Assembly (NCBI GenBank): GCA_003439945.1
Contig: QVRM01006579.1
Span: 1-64,000, forward strand
Length of the DNA stretch: 64,000 nt
Reading direction: 5' to 3'
Source of the DNA: Dermanyssus gallinae
Taxonomy: Eukaryota > Arthropoda > Arachnida > Mesostigmata > Dermanyssidae
How positions within the stretch are numbered: the first letter of the stretch is position 1; every line of letters starts with the position of its first letter. A program made the position numbers and the translations under genes. Below the pieces are notes generated by a model. That model did not search any database, was not told where the DNA came from, and worked only from the letters and a program-made list of their open reading frames with translations. This document shows, piece after piece, positions 11,479 through 23,059 of the stretch.

Positions 11479-11539
11479 ATTATGTATATATGTGTAGGTA
11501 GATATGTGTCTTGTTATATGCTTTGCAAGATGTCTATAC

Positions 11540-12085
11540 ATATTTTTATAAGTAAAATGGGAGAAACTAAGGAAGGCAGATCTACAGTTACTAAATAGAG
11601 TTAGATTTTCCTTCGTGAAATGGGTTTTGGGGTTGAACAGTTCCTGTAAGAATAGAATAGTTCATATATTCATAAAGAGGGCACTCTAATGACACAAAAA
11701 TTATAATTACTTTGGGGTTTACCTAGGACGCAAGCGTTTGAGGCCCACATTATGAAGCAAACGAAGGAATTAAAGGAAATCGACATAGGAATATACGCAA
11801 CGGTAGCGATAATAAGTATGACCTAGCAAGCAGCCGTATCTAAGAGTAGACACCTAACTACGGCGTTTGCAGCCCAGAGGTTTTATGACGTATTATGCAG
11901 TACGGAAGAATTCCACGATTCTCAGGAGTGTTGTAGGTGCGCGAGGTGCCTGGGCCAGTGCAACAGATACCACGCCGCAGCATGTCCAGAAGTCCAGCCA
12001 ATAGCTGAGCTAGCAAGTTGGGAGAAAAATCAGTGGTGTGGAAGAAGCAATTTATAATCGATATACCTGGGTGTTAATAAACCAT
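11540..12085 (+). mobile_element. CR1-like non-LTR retrotransposon, 5'-truncated and decayed
   Basis: This is the same family as the minus-strand piece at 59095-59836. It shares a WEKL...LQLL...RF-FVK-VLGL stretch, an EIDIGIYATVA stretch, RHLTTAFAA, and the C-terminal knuckle LCSTEEFHDSQECCRC-RC...RYHAAACP. The 3' end reads CCTGGGTGTTAATAAACC, matching the other copy's last bases before its poly(A). Stops and at least one frameshift are present. The truncation point is close to the (AT)n at 11421. Confidence 0.8.
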
Positions 12086-12249
12086 GAGCTAATATATTAC
12101 GTAAAACGTACTATTGTACACATCATATATAGGGACGCGCGTATTTTTTAAGACCATTTGATTTGTTTCGGCTCCAAGCTCGTGTGCCCGTTTCGTTAGC
12201 TATATCTATAGTTACGGATTACAGTTAGTAGCCATATCTTCGATTATTT

Positions 12250-12873
12250 GCTTTACGCCTTCCACCTGCCCCCGCTATGTCGGTTGCGCTCCAGGTTCCC
12301 ACCTGGCAGCAGGCGTACGCGGCGCGGCGTATACACGTACATCTTCCCGGCGGAGCGAAGTGGGGGGACGACAGAACCGAGGATGTTTTTTTTGCCGAAG
12401 GGCAGCGCCACCTTTGCACCGTATTGCTTGTTTTGATGCGGGTGGGTCAAGAGCTGCCAAGACTTCAACGCCCGCCCGACGTTGTTCGGGGCAGCCTCGT
12501 TCGCTCCGCCTGGCCAGCTTTGCCACTTGCCCGCCTGGCCAGTGAAAAGTAAAGGAGATTTATTAGCAAGCTGTTGCGTAGACAGCCTGTCGGCAACTGG
12601 ACGCTGGTAGTGGTCCGCAGTGGCACGCAGAAGAAACAACGGCCGTCACTGCCACAGACGACGAGGACGACGAACGAACCCGCTGTACCAGCTGAGGATA
12701 TCGCTGCCCCTGACTTCAGGCCACCACCATATAGAGAAGGCTGGCTAGGCAAGATACGGATACAGAAGCGAGTCAGGATGCAGTCAACAGACGTCCCCTT
12801 ATACCCCACCTCTGACGCTTCTCCAAGAATCGAGAGGCTTGAGTTTACCAGCCAAGAGGTACGAACCGAATAA
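12250..12873 (+). other. GC-rich segment; two in-frame ORFs separated by one TAA
   Basis: Plus frames 12277-12552 and 12574-12873 are in the same phase and separated by a single TAA (12550-12552), giving about 198 codons otherwise open. The second half is Pro/Arg/Thr-rich (RPPPYREGW, KIRIQKRVRMQ). The minus strand is also open (12465-13082), so strand choice is uncertain. AAAA|GTAAAG at the TAA could be a splice donor. A host exon, a long 5' UTR or an unknown element all remain possible. Confidence 0.25.
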
Positions 12874-12898
12874 ACTCTGACAAGAGCGAGCAGCTCTG

Positions 12899-13035
12899 TT
12901 TTCTTTTCCTTCTTTTTTTTCTTCTTTTCCTTCTTTTCTTTCTTCTTTGTTTTATTTTTCTTTGCGTCATTCTTCGCCGTCACAGCCACTCTTAGTTCTC
13001 GATCGCCGTCACAGCCACTCTTAGTTCTCGATCGC
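12899..13035. repeat. pyrimidine tract followed by a 29-bp tandem duplication
   Basis: 12899-12965 is almost pure T/C. Immediately after it, the 29-bp unit beginning CGTCACAGCCACTCTTAGTT occurs twice without change (12978-13006 and 13007-13035), so the duplication is recent. Confidence 0.9.
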
Positions 13036-13082
13036 CGTCTCTGACGCTTAGATTGAAAATTTAAAGCTTTGCGTCCTAACAT

Positions 13083-15935
13083 ATTATGTACGTATGTCCT
13101 TCCCGACGGCTACTACCACTTCTATTAAGTATGACCTTCTCTACAAGTATTTTTTTTTGGCCCGGCCCGTTTCCACCCCTTCCTTACCGACGGCCCCAAA
13201 ACCCTGGCTCTTTTTAAATTGCTCATTTGTTGCTGTCATGCAAGGTTTGCATAAAGAATATCATTGTTTCTAATACTATACACAGTAAACATTCCGAGGA
13301 AGGTTAGAAGCAATAAATCGCTCGGTCACGCAAAAATTTGCCTGCAACAGCATTTGGCTCATACTGTTTCTTTTTTGTGTTACATCTGCCTGTCTTCTTC
13401 TGATAACAGTTCCAACAAAGAACTTGGGCACATGATCGCTTGTTGTCGTCTCATTGGTTTTCCATTGGTAAGGTCCGTACGAAAGTGACCATCGTATCAT
13501 CTGGATTGCTGAACTAGTAACAAGTGATGCCATCGATGTGCTTTCCAGACACAACTTACGGTTAATCAGTTTAAAATCTATGATAAGCGGTGATGCATGT
13601 GCGTTAGTTAAGAATGTCTTCTCTTGCTCATCATTTTTTAGACTGCCTGCACTTTTTGACATATTATATTGCGACGGTAACAGTAAGTGCGCAGTCTGCT
13701 ACATATTTATTTGCATGCTTAAAGGGTATACACAGTTATTACAGGCCGTCCAATACCAGTTGTGCACTCCGGTTGATGGAATCCAGGCATTAGAAGGCTA
13801 GATTTTCGGCAACGATTTCGACGACGGGGCTTTGCAACAGTAGTACAGAACGGTGTTTGAAGCTGCCGTAGGCCACGTTGCCTCCTCTTTGCCTCAGAAA
13901 CCTGAGGAAATGTCTATGGCTTTCCCAGTAACGGCCTCGCGTAGCCCTTTCTCTAGTCAAATGTTGAGATGCTTGTAACTTAACGGATCCCCTCTATTGA
14001 AGATCCTATTATGCGGGTAATTCGAAGGCTCTCAAAACCTTGCCGCCAACAATTTCTGAAACGTTGTCTAAAGTTGCCATGTTCTCGTTTCGAGGATTTC
14101 TTTCGCATGCCATTTCCGGGACCCCGCACTTATTCTTGACTTTATCTTTATTGAATTTTACTCAAAGTCAAATTAAGGTGGCCTTTTACCCGATTTGCAT
14201 TTGTCGGTGTCCGACAATTTTACCTGAGGAAAAGCATCCTGCAGCCTCATTATGGAGCCCGCAAATTCCGATGTCAGGAGACAGTTACCTGCCGCAAAAG
14301 CCACTCTGTACCTACGTTCTGCCCTAGGCCATGTATGATTTCTTAAGCTCCAGAGAACCCATAGACCCGGCGGAGTCCACAGCGCAAACTATTTAGCTTA
14401 TACGACACCAAGTTTCAAATTGTTTTAAAAGTAGCACGCGTCTTATTTTGCAAAGTTTCGAATTATTAAGGAAAACGCCCAAATATAAGACGTCAGGGAT
14501 CTTAATTTTTAACAACTTTCCTCAATACAGTCATGTTCTGGCTAGGTACTAAACACAACGATTCTAATTCTTTATTTAAAAACTAATGTTTTCAAAAGCG
14601 CCTTTTTTTACGTCATGCTGAAGGGCGATGTCCTGCCAGCTTTATCATTATAACATATACTTGTAAATTTATTTTTGCTCTTAGAAATTGCATATGTGCT
14701 TTTATGAAATAGTTATATGTGAAGGTCATTTATGCTGGAGTTACCTGCAAAGCCTTGTTCAGAGATTTTTGGTTCCCGGGATTATCTTTGAATCAATGTG
14801 CGATAAACTCGGTTAACTCGCGCAGAACACTTATGAAGTGTGTGTACTTAGAAAGATGCAACAATATTCCAGCTCTTTTTCTTTGCACTTGCGACATCCC
14901 TTGATTTTTCTAACGTCTACTAACTAAGGTATATTATATCAGACGTCGGGATATCAGGCTGTATCAGACCGGATCGGTTGAGATCGGCCCTATGACAAAA
15001 CGTTTTGCACTGCAAGTTAAACAGGCTGTCTTCGCTTCAGCCTACATTAAATAGCGGCAGAGTCGAGACACATTTCAGGGCAAAGGCCTATAGGCAAACC
15101 TAAAACCTTAGCCAAACACAATGCCCACTGAGACATTAGTAGCCGAGTATCAGATAACTCAAGTGTTGCCACAGGCTGCGGTTAGGGCGAATATATATAC
15201 ACACATACAAATATAAATTTGATACGGGCCTCCAAATTGCCGATCCGAGTCGCGGTTTGAATCTGGCGACAATAAGGGCGGCATCCTTCAGACAACTCGT
15301 CATACCAAACAAATACAAATATAGGGCAGAGATATAAACGCGCATTCACATACAAGCATCTGTAACACTGTCGTCGTCGTCGTCATTCGTACAAAGTGCA
15401 TACACGCTACATGTATACAAACAGATATTGCGCGAAAGATAAGAAGAAATAAAAGACGACGAAACGCAGCAAAAGACTAGGATAGAGACGGAAATGGTCC
15501 CAGCGCACCGAATCTGCACACGTCATCTCTGTGAATCTCGGTGAAATTGTCCGCCTTACTGACGCGATAGACCAATTACTCAAAGAAGGGGTCGCCGGGC
15601 GGGAGAGAAGAGAAGGAGATGCCGCGCGCACAAGGCCTGGCATGACGTCGTGCGGTCTATGAGACCAACCTCAGCAGGCCGCCCGACCCTCTTTGTGTTC
15701 GCTCGCCGTTTTGCTCGAAACAGACTCAGCAAAGTATCTCGGATGTCCTGTTTGCGGCGGCAACAGCAGCAGCAGCAGCGATAAAAATCGCCCATGTCGG
15801 TCCTGCTAACGGCTAGACAGTTGAGTAGCAGAAATGTTGCTCGGCCAGGCGATAACTGCGGAGGCGGCGGGGAAGTTTTTGCACCCCATAACAAGATGAA
15901 ATGGTGGCCGAGAACGGGTAATCAGCTGCAACAGA
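13083..15935. other. no supported gene
   Basis: Moderate-GC to AT-rich sequence. A 128-codon minus ORF (13276-13662) and a 95-codon plus ORF (14040-14327) have no recognised motif. A (CGT)n run lies near 15370, and the minus frames at 15580-15894 include cysteine runs from triplets. Confidence 0.45.
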
Positions 15936-16130
15936 ATGACAGCACATGCTACTAAACCCACCGCAAGCAATAACAGCAACAGCAGCAGCAAAAACAAGAC
16001 CAACAACAACGACAACAACAACATCGACAACAAAGACAACAATAAATATGATTGTCCAACAACAATTGGCAACAATACAGGTTATGACGAGAACGGCGAC
16101 AACAGACACATCTACAGCCGGCATAGATAG
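15936..16130 (+). repeat. imperfect CAA/CAG/GAC triplet array
   Basis: AACAACAACGACAACAAC-type triplets dominate. ORFs on both strands through this stretch are repeat translations (poly-Thr/Asn on plus; Cys/Val-rich on minus). Confidence 0.85.
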
Positions 16131-16680
16131 CCCACATAATAACAGTGCACATGTAACACGCATCGTGATACTAGGAATCGATAACAAAAATGGTATTAAT
16201 AGTGGCGGCGGCGGCGAAGCGCAACAACAACCACAGAACTTGTGTCAATCAAAGGAATTTATTTGGATTTGAGCGGGAGCCAAGGCTCAACTCTTATTTG
16301 CTGCGCAGCATGACAGAGCTTGTCATCCTATAGCACCAATGCTGAATGCTGCACGGTCTCGTAGGCCATAGGGGCCCTTCCACAATCCTTATTTGTGTTT
16401 CGCTGGTGCTTGCATGTCAAGTGCGGCAGTCTGCTGGCATTATGAGTCCGCAAATGGCACCAACACAGTTATTCATGAACTCAGTGTATGGTCAATCGAG
16501 TAGTATTAGCAGCATTTTTTTAATGACGATCTTCACTTGGCGTGTAACGAAGAAACGCGACTTCCATAAGGAGACGTTATTAAATAGACCAAGTTTAGGT
16601 GGGGCTCCTAGTGATTACACGCTCACTTAAAGACAATGGTGAATTCCAGCGTGTTATTACAAATAAAGAAACTGATGATA

Positions 16681-16682
<2 letters not shown>

Positions 16683-16751
<69 letters not shown>

Positions 16752-16767
16752 ATAAGAGAGAGAGAGT
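16683..16767. repeat. (AT)n passing into (GA)n
   Basis: AT array at 16683-16725 continues directly into GA repeats to about 16767. Confidence 0.95.
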
Positions 16768-16826
16768 TGAAACGATGCTGCAGGGAAAATGAAGCCAAAT
16801 AGTTTAAAAATGAGTCATTACAAAAC

Positions 16827-16990
16827 GGGCTGACAGCCAACATTTAGCGTCCAAGGGACTGCTTTCTCATTGCTTCGTTAGACGGATCCCAGAAATATCA
16901 ATGTGCAACGACGGGGATCGAACCCGTGCACCTGTGTGTCTCGTGTTTGATCGCAAGGCGCACGCAGATGCACAGGCGCCACCGGGTTCC
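16827..16990 (-). repeat. SINE-B copy
   Basis: Read on the minus strand: a tRNA-like head with GGCGCC...GTGC, a B box GGTTCGATCCC (16917-16927 region), then a GTTGCACATTGATATTTCTG tail and a CGCTAAATGTTGGCTGTCAG end. The same order recurs at 17583, 30319, 56695 and 61100. Confidence 0.85.
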
Positions 16991-17582
16991 ACCAATCCAG
17001 GAAGAAGTGAACACCTAGACGAAAACAGAAGTCAAACAAACCGTACGTCTCTCAGACCGCCTGGCCGAGGTTGGCAAAGTAGAAACAAAGTCTTTTTCGA
17101 CGGGCCGATTCTTTCTGAACTGAGAACAAGTCACGATACGGTCCGACACGCTACAGAGATGGCTCTCGACCGGACGCTCACATCTCACAACTGTTGGTCT
17201 AGTTGCGAAGTTTAACAATCATAAATATGACAAGATCACGTTCATCATAGTAGCGAAAAAGTTGCACCGCTAGCTGCACTCTATTGGCGCGCTCCAGATA
17301 ACGAAAGCTCTTTTTTTGCTGTTCTTTCTGCTCACTTCTGCCTTGTTTTCGGCGTGCTTTTTTCCATCTCAACAGGCTGATCTAGGGTTCCACAGGAACT
17401 GATTGACCCGGCTTATGCATTGTCTAGGTCTGGAGTCTTCAAATCACGGAAAAGGAATAAGGCTGACTGAATTATTTTTGTTGTTTGGGATTGCCGTTAT
17501 GCGATGCCTTTCTCCCATACGATTACTGTAACTACTGCTACTACTTTTACACCACTGCTACTACTACTAAATAAAATCTTTT

Positions 17583-17755
17583 CGGGGCTGACTCTCAGCC
17601 AAGATTTAACGTCCATGGGACTGCTTTTTGCATTGCTTTATAGACGGACCCCCATAAATACAAATCGGTGCAACGGTGGGGCTCAAACCCGCGCACCTAT
17701 GTGTCTCCTCCGGTCGCGAGGCGCAGACGCATGCCACCACGCCACCGGCCTCGAC
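17583..17755 (-). repeat. SINE-B copy
   Basis: The minus strand begins GTCGAGGCCGGTGGCGTGGT and carries the GGTTTGAGCCC B box and the GTTAAATCTTGGCTGAGAGT end. It is in the same orientation as, and about 0.75 kb from, the copy at 16827. Confidence 0.9.
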
Positions 17756-17756
17756 T

Positions 17757-18330
17757 GCTACTACTACTACTACTACTACTATGACTACTATTAATTTTAA
17801 TCATGCGCTCGAGACTTTATGCAAATGCCGCGCGACGGCTTCCTTACGCGCCTACGTCGCACTATTCGCCAGCGCACTTAGCTACTGTTGCTGCTGCTGC
17901 TGCCGCTGCTGCTGAGGGCCCGTCTGTTGCTCGTTAACTACGCTAACGGGCTGTGACTTTAGGCCGAGTATGTTTAGAGGACAACTACTACTACTACTAC
18001 TAACTACTACTAATACTACTACAACTACTACAGCAACAACCACGGCAAGCAGTGCTCTTGCTTCTAGTTCGGCTGTGTGAACACGTCTCTTGAGTGGCTT
18101 CATTATGAGGCAACAACGATGTCGGCGGCGGCGGCGGCGGCGGCGACAGCCACGACGAAGAAACAGCACTAGCGGCGCTTTGTCTGCCTAAGTTGTTAGG
18201 TCTCCCTCTCTCCCCACCCTCCCTTTCCCTCTCTCTCTCCCCACCCCCCCCTTTCCCTCTCTCTCTCCCCCCTCTCTCTCGGTGTGTGTCTCTCTCTCTC
18301 TCTCTATCTCCCTCCTTACGGGTAGACATC
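17757..18330. repeat. cluster of TAC, TGC, GCC and CT simple repeats
   Basis: (TAC)n at 17757-17790 and 17988-18020, (TGC)n near 17885-17912, (GGC)n at 18122-18145, then a T/C tract at 18197-18315. The Tyr, Cys and Ser-Leu runs read here are repeat translations. Confidence 0.85.
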
Positions 18331-19011
18331 GTTATGATCGTTGATGATTATGCTGCTTGTCGTCATCACGACGATGATGTTAACGATGACCGTTGTGATG
18401 ATGGTGGTGGTGGTGGTGGAGGTGGTCGTGACCCTAGTGAGCAGCGTGGCGGTGAAAATGATGACTCAAGACCGAAACACTCGCAGACGACTCGACAGAA
18501 AGCCGGCCCTTGAGCGAGCCCCCTGGGGTGGCCGGGCCACGGGCCACTCACTCAACAGCGTCGCCAAAAGCAACAGCAGCAGCAGCAGCAGCAGCAACGG
18601 CGAGAGCAGAAGAACCCTGCCACTTCTCGACCCAACCTTATCGTCAATGGACAGAAATAAGCAACAGTCCCGTTTGCCCCCTTCCGCCCAGTCGGTGGAG
18701 CCCGCTGTTTTGACCCCTTGCTTTATGCCGCCGTCGCCGCCAACCGCTGCCGTTGGCGCTGTTGGTTTTTGCACAGGGTCGCAGACGCTAACTCGTCGGC
18801 GCGCTCAAAGGAGACTGACTTGTGCAGCCTCTTGCAGTGACAACTTCTGCCGCTCCAGACACTCGGTTCGATCAACTTGCATATGCATGTTTATATATAG
18901 ATAGAATTTTTTTTTTCTGCAACTGCCTAGACATGCTAATCATGCCCGATTCGCTTCAGGCGTTTCGATAGTATTTGCAACTGCTTGATAGTAACTGCTT
19001 GTTGTATGTAA
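18331..19011 (+). other. GC-rich segment with 187-codon open frame
   Basis: The frame 18341-18904 starts in a GTG/GAT triplet tract and contains a CAG run (poly-Ser in this frame, 18572-18596). The later part is Pro/Ser-rich with no domain. CAG/TGG repeats keep several frames open on both strands here, so coding is not demonstrated. Confidence 0.3.
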
Positions 19012-19033
19012 ATATATATATATATATATATAT
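19012..19033. repeat. (AT)n microsatellite
   Basis: Short pure AT run. Confidence 0.9.
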
Positions 19034-19710
19034 TTAGAGGAAACGAGAGCAACACGACAAGCTAAGATGACAACGAATCGCGAGCCCCCAGCAATGGGTT
19101 GTAGCTCTCTTCTAGGTGACAACGTTAGAGCTTTCGGTGGGAAGTAGGCCCGAGGTAGAGCAGCTATAGTAGGCTAGCTTTAGGCTTTTTTTTTTTTTTG
19201 GAGGACTAACTGGGAAATGCAGGACGCACACACGGTCACCACTGCAGGATTGCAACTGCAAGCGTGGGCCGGTAGTGTGGGGCTCCAACCCACTACAAAC
19301 CAGTCATACCCCCCCCCCCCCCAGCAGGGAAGTGCTGTTCGCATTACTACAAACTACTGGGGGGGTGTAATAGCCCGGTTTACTGATCGCGCCGGCCCTC
19401 CGTAGCCAGAGAGGGCGTCATGCGGTTAACCCGCCAGACCAGATGAAGTCGACGAAGTGTAGCCGCGAAGATTCTGCAGAGGTCGGCGCTGGGCCCCAGG
19501 CGGGGCAAAAGCCTTAGGCATTGCCTAGCTGAGATCTACACAAAGGTCCGGCGCCATGCTAAGACAGATGATGGCTGGTGCACATACGATTTCGCCTTAA
19601 AGGCGTTCAGCTGGATGGCTAGTTAAATTACTAGCTAGCAAGGTAGGCTGACTGTATGGTAAAAAAACCTTTTCAAGGAGGTTGTTTTTAAGTCTAGAGC
19701 ATCGTCTACG

Positions 19711-19940
19711 GGTTTGGAATCGCCGTGAGGCATACCTTCAATGCACCAAGAACCACGACGTGTTGAGAGATCCAGGGTTTCCTTAACAGTTCTTGTGACA
19801 GCATGGCCGCTGACTCTCAGTATTGTGGTTTATTGTCTATTCTCAGTGAGAATCGCTCCAAGATTGTTTGATCAACAACGGTAGAGTCCGCGACACTCCG
19901 GACGACTAGCGCTCTAGCCCCTAAACCACGCTGCCGTGAG
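19711..19940 (-). repeat. SINE-C copy, tRNA-derived
   Basis: The minus strand begins CTCACGGCAGCGTGGTTTAG (A-box-like) and runs through GATCAAACAATC to a conserved tail whose complement reads CAGCATGGCCGCTGACTCTC and GGAATCGCCGTGAGG. The tail is shared with copies at 24380 and 60675. This defines a third tRNA-related SINE family. Confidence 0.75.
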
Positions 19941-20479
19941 TCGATGGTATAAAAAAAATCGCGGAGGCTTTTTTATGATCTTGTAGTAAAACTAAAGAAA
20001 ATGAGGTTTGGCAATTTTTAAGAGGTCGAAAATCTAGAAGGAACGAACCTGTATTAAACTCTGTGTTAAAAACCAAATCATATGATTTTAAGTAGTGAAA
20101 ATGTCACAAACGAGAGGGCAAAAGCTATTTTGCAAGAAAGGAGCACGTTAGAGAATTTTGATAAAAGTATATTAGGATTTCGGCCCGCCTATAGATAAAT
20201 ATATATATATACCTACGGCTCCAGCTGGCGTCACCGTGAAACGGCCCTCTAAGGCCCCTCGTGAAATGATCCAGATTATTCAGACAGCGTAAGCAAGCGT
20301 CGGGCGGCACGTGACATGTTTGATCGAGCCGTGGCCCTGCGAGGGGTTTGTCTGTGGCTTATCTCTGAACCGAATGTCACCATGGCGAACGTTACGAAAC
20401 GGCGTCTTTAGTGACCAACGAGATGTTGCCCCCACCTTTGTTAGGGGCGCTTAGATGGTGTCTATTGGCCTGATTGTGC

Positions 20480-21290
20480 GCGCTACTCAGAGACTGGAAT
20501 GTAGAGGAGGAGGAGGAGAAAACGCTAAGTGGCCATCCGTACATCACCTTCAGTTTTACTGGTACAGTAAATAGTACCAGTAAACGCCTGTTCAACAGTC
20601 AGCCGGATGAGGACAACGTCTTGCAGCTTCTGGTAGAAGTGTGTCGGGTTGCCTCCCCTCCGTGTTCAGGGGGTGTACCAGAGTGTCTCTCTCCCGTGCT
20701 CATGGTCGTGCCCCGAGCCGCACCCTGGGTAGTCTGCAAGTCGCCATGCCCAGGCCGACGACCTGCAGACTCGGTACTGGGAGACCCGGATCAGATCGGC
20801 TTCATCGTTGAGGAAAGAGCTAGGAAGGAGCTGCAGATGCTCATACGGACGAGTAAGGAGGCAACCTGAAGGGAACTGATTGGCGTTTCTTGTGGCCGTG
20901 CAAAATAAGAGAACCGTTAAGGAAACTTTGAATAGGCGGGCCTAGCCTTACGGACAGGCCAGAATCGGCATGTCCGCCTGCGAGCGTGATACGACTGCCC
21001 TCAAGGCGGACTGTCATACTATCACTCATATCCACACGGGACATGGGCAGTGCCAGTTTTACATGGTCAGGGTCGGGTGGATCGAAATAGATATATGCGT
21101 GCTATACGACACCGGGAATCCTGACGATTTAGAACACACGATCACACGATGTGGGTTAATGTGTCATTTTCTGGGCAAGGTCATGACACGGAAAACAAAT
21201 TTTGAAATGGTCAAAGAGGCAGCTAGGTCCTTAGCGTGGACGAGGTGCAGAATTAGGGTCCTGGGATATCCACTTTTCTAATTTTGGTGC
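20480..21290 (+). pseudogene. R1-clade-like non-LTR retrotransposon, C-terminal remnant
   Basis: The clearest part is 21015-21290: THIHTGHGQCQFYMVRVG, then a CVLYD...DLEHTITRCG stretch and VKEAARSLA. This matches the family layout LTGHG-x-F-x2-YL-x2-I-(G), a C-x2-C-x(n)-H-x4-C knuckle, and a trailing helical segment; the first cysteine pair is partly lost (only one of the two is seen). Upstream, 20474-20869 is open and may be the preceding reverse-transcriptase tail, but it shows no diagnostic motif. Stops separate the two halves, so it is dead. Confidence 0.6.
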
Positions 21291-21663
21291 TTAATAAAAA
21301 CTTAGCGTTGCGTCCATATGATCACGGATGGTACGTGGCTAGTGTGCACATCTAAACGTTGGCATTTTGGCTTGCTCTATCAGACGAATCACGCGAAACC
21401 ATGGATTGCATTATAAGAACTATTTTCGATATTATGACAGTAGGCTGCAGATCTTAAACTCGCTGGAACCGGTCGGAATACGGCCAATTAATTCGCTATG
21501 TACTGTAATGGCAGTGAAACCAACACTAGCGGCCACTTGCCTAATGATTCCAGTACAATATTTGTGAACCGCTCCATCACAACGCACGTAGTAGGTAGGG
21601 CCTGCACTTATAAACTGATTTTTTTAACTGGCTGGCGCCGAAATGCCGAGATACTGTAATAGA

Positions 21664-21705
21664 CGCACCGTGCATAAACCCTCTAGAGGGTTTATGTACG
21701 GTGCG
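21664..21705. repeat. 42-bp near-perfect palindrome with no spacer
   Basis: The left half is C plus GCACCGTGCATAAACCCTCT and the right half is its reverse complement with one change (TATGTACG against TATGCACG). The centre is CTCTAGAG. A GGCGCC hexamer lies outside each end (about 21634 and 21705). Confidence 0.95.
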
Positions 21706-22983
21706 GCGCCAACAATTGTTTTCTAATTGTTAAGCGTGTTTTAAAATTTGAATCAGACCCAATTAAGGCACACTTTATGTTTGTGTTTATTTCTGTTATA
21801 ATAATCTTGAAATCACTCTGACGATGCTATTAGTTTCTCTTTAAAAAAACAGAGGCAAGTCTAACAGCGTTAAATCGAAAGATTTTAAAGGCCAGTTAAT
21901 ACTCAAAGACCTATTACGGGAGATTATCCGCTTGAGGCACCTCATCTTCAAAAGTACAATTGTTCCGATTGCTTCCATTATTGTGTTTTAATCGGATTTT
22001 ACTTGCATCGTTTTCGTTCAAGTATGGTCCAAAATTTAATGGAGAATCATGCTGCGATAACACTAGACATTCACTGAGGGGTGGAAAATGTGTCCGATTA
22101 TTCTTTTAGACCAGAGGCTGCTCCGGATTGTCACATACGGCTTAGCCTAATGGTAATGCTTTTTGCTGTCCGCATACAACAGTTTTGATTATTTACACTT
22201 CCATTGAGATGAAAGAGCCCTTCGTGTAAAGATTTCGTTTATAATCCCAAGAGTTAAGTTGGCAAAGTTTAGCTCGATTTCTTACGCTAGCTGAGTTTTA
22301 GATGGATACAACGCTGGATCCAATCGCAAAATACGCCAGTACGCTTCCCATGTCATTGGCACATCATACACTAAATCTGTATTGCAAAACTTTTGCACAG
22401 GTTTGTAGATAGTTGTCTCTCGGCGCGCTATCTAGACCGTAAACTGTACGAAGAGCTCGCCAGCATTCCCGTACAGAGCTCCAATTTGCATGACAAATTT
22501 TCGCAATCTACACGTGCTTTTCCGCTTACCAACGTTCAGTTTTAAATACCAATTTCAGTTCAGCCCAGCCTCGAACTGATTATAAGCACAAGAAACTACA
22601 AAGAGAGCAGAGCTGAACACGACAATTTGAAACATGTAACGTACCTTTTAATAGACTTCGTATATATATTTGAGGCTGTCAAATAAAGATGGCGTGAAGT
22701 AAGTGGATCTGCACTCAGTAGTGGCTGCATTCAGCTGCTAAAGGCGGTGGAAATCATGAGCCGGCTCACACAAGCATATCTCTACGTCGACAGACCTATT
22801 AAGTGAGCCTACCAAGCGCCCAATCCACCACTCGAGCATTACTCGCCCCCATCAGACGGCACAGTGCTGCAGTGGGATACACTGTTTAGCAGATAACCAA
22901 ACCTATTACCGCACGTGGTCCCAATGCCGCGTGTTGGGTGGTATCGTCGGTGCAAACTGAGTACACCGTTTTATCGCATGTAT
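21706..22983. other. no supported gene
   Basis: AT-rich sequence with no recognised element, RNA or exon. Confidence 0.55.
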
Positions 22984-22990
22984 GTATATA

Positions 22991-23058
<68 letters not shown>
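22984..23058. repeat. (AT)n microsatellite
   Basis: Long TA array. The flanking minus-strand sequence (23060-23193) is open into the array and reads MAREGFDGAEYSAK..., but no domain is recognised. Confidence 0.95.

Positions 23059-23059
<1 letters not shown>

Noticed and set aside
13276..13662. 128-codon minus ORF as a gene
   Set aside because: Ordinary composition but no motif, no splice context and no matching neighbour; chance ORFs of this size are expected in 64 kb.
18193..18340. Pro/Ser/Leu-rich secreted protein
   Set aside because: Translation of a CT-rich microsatellite.
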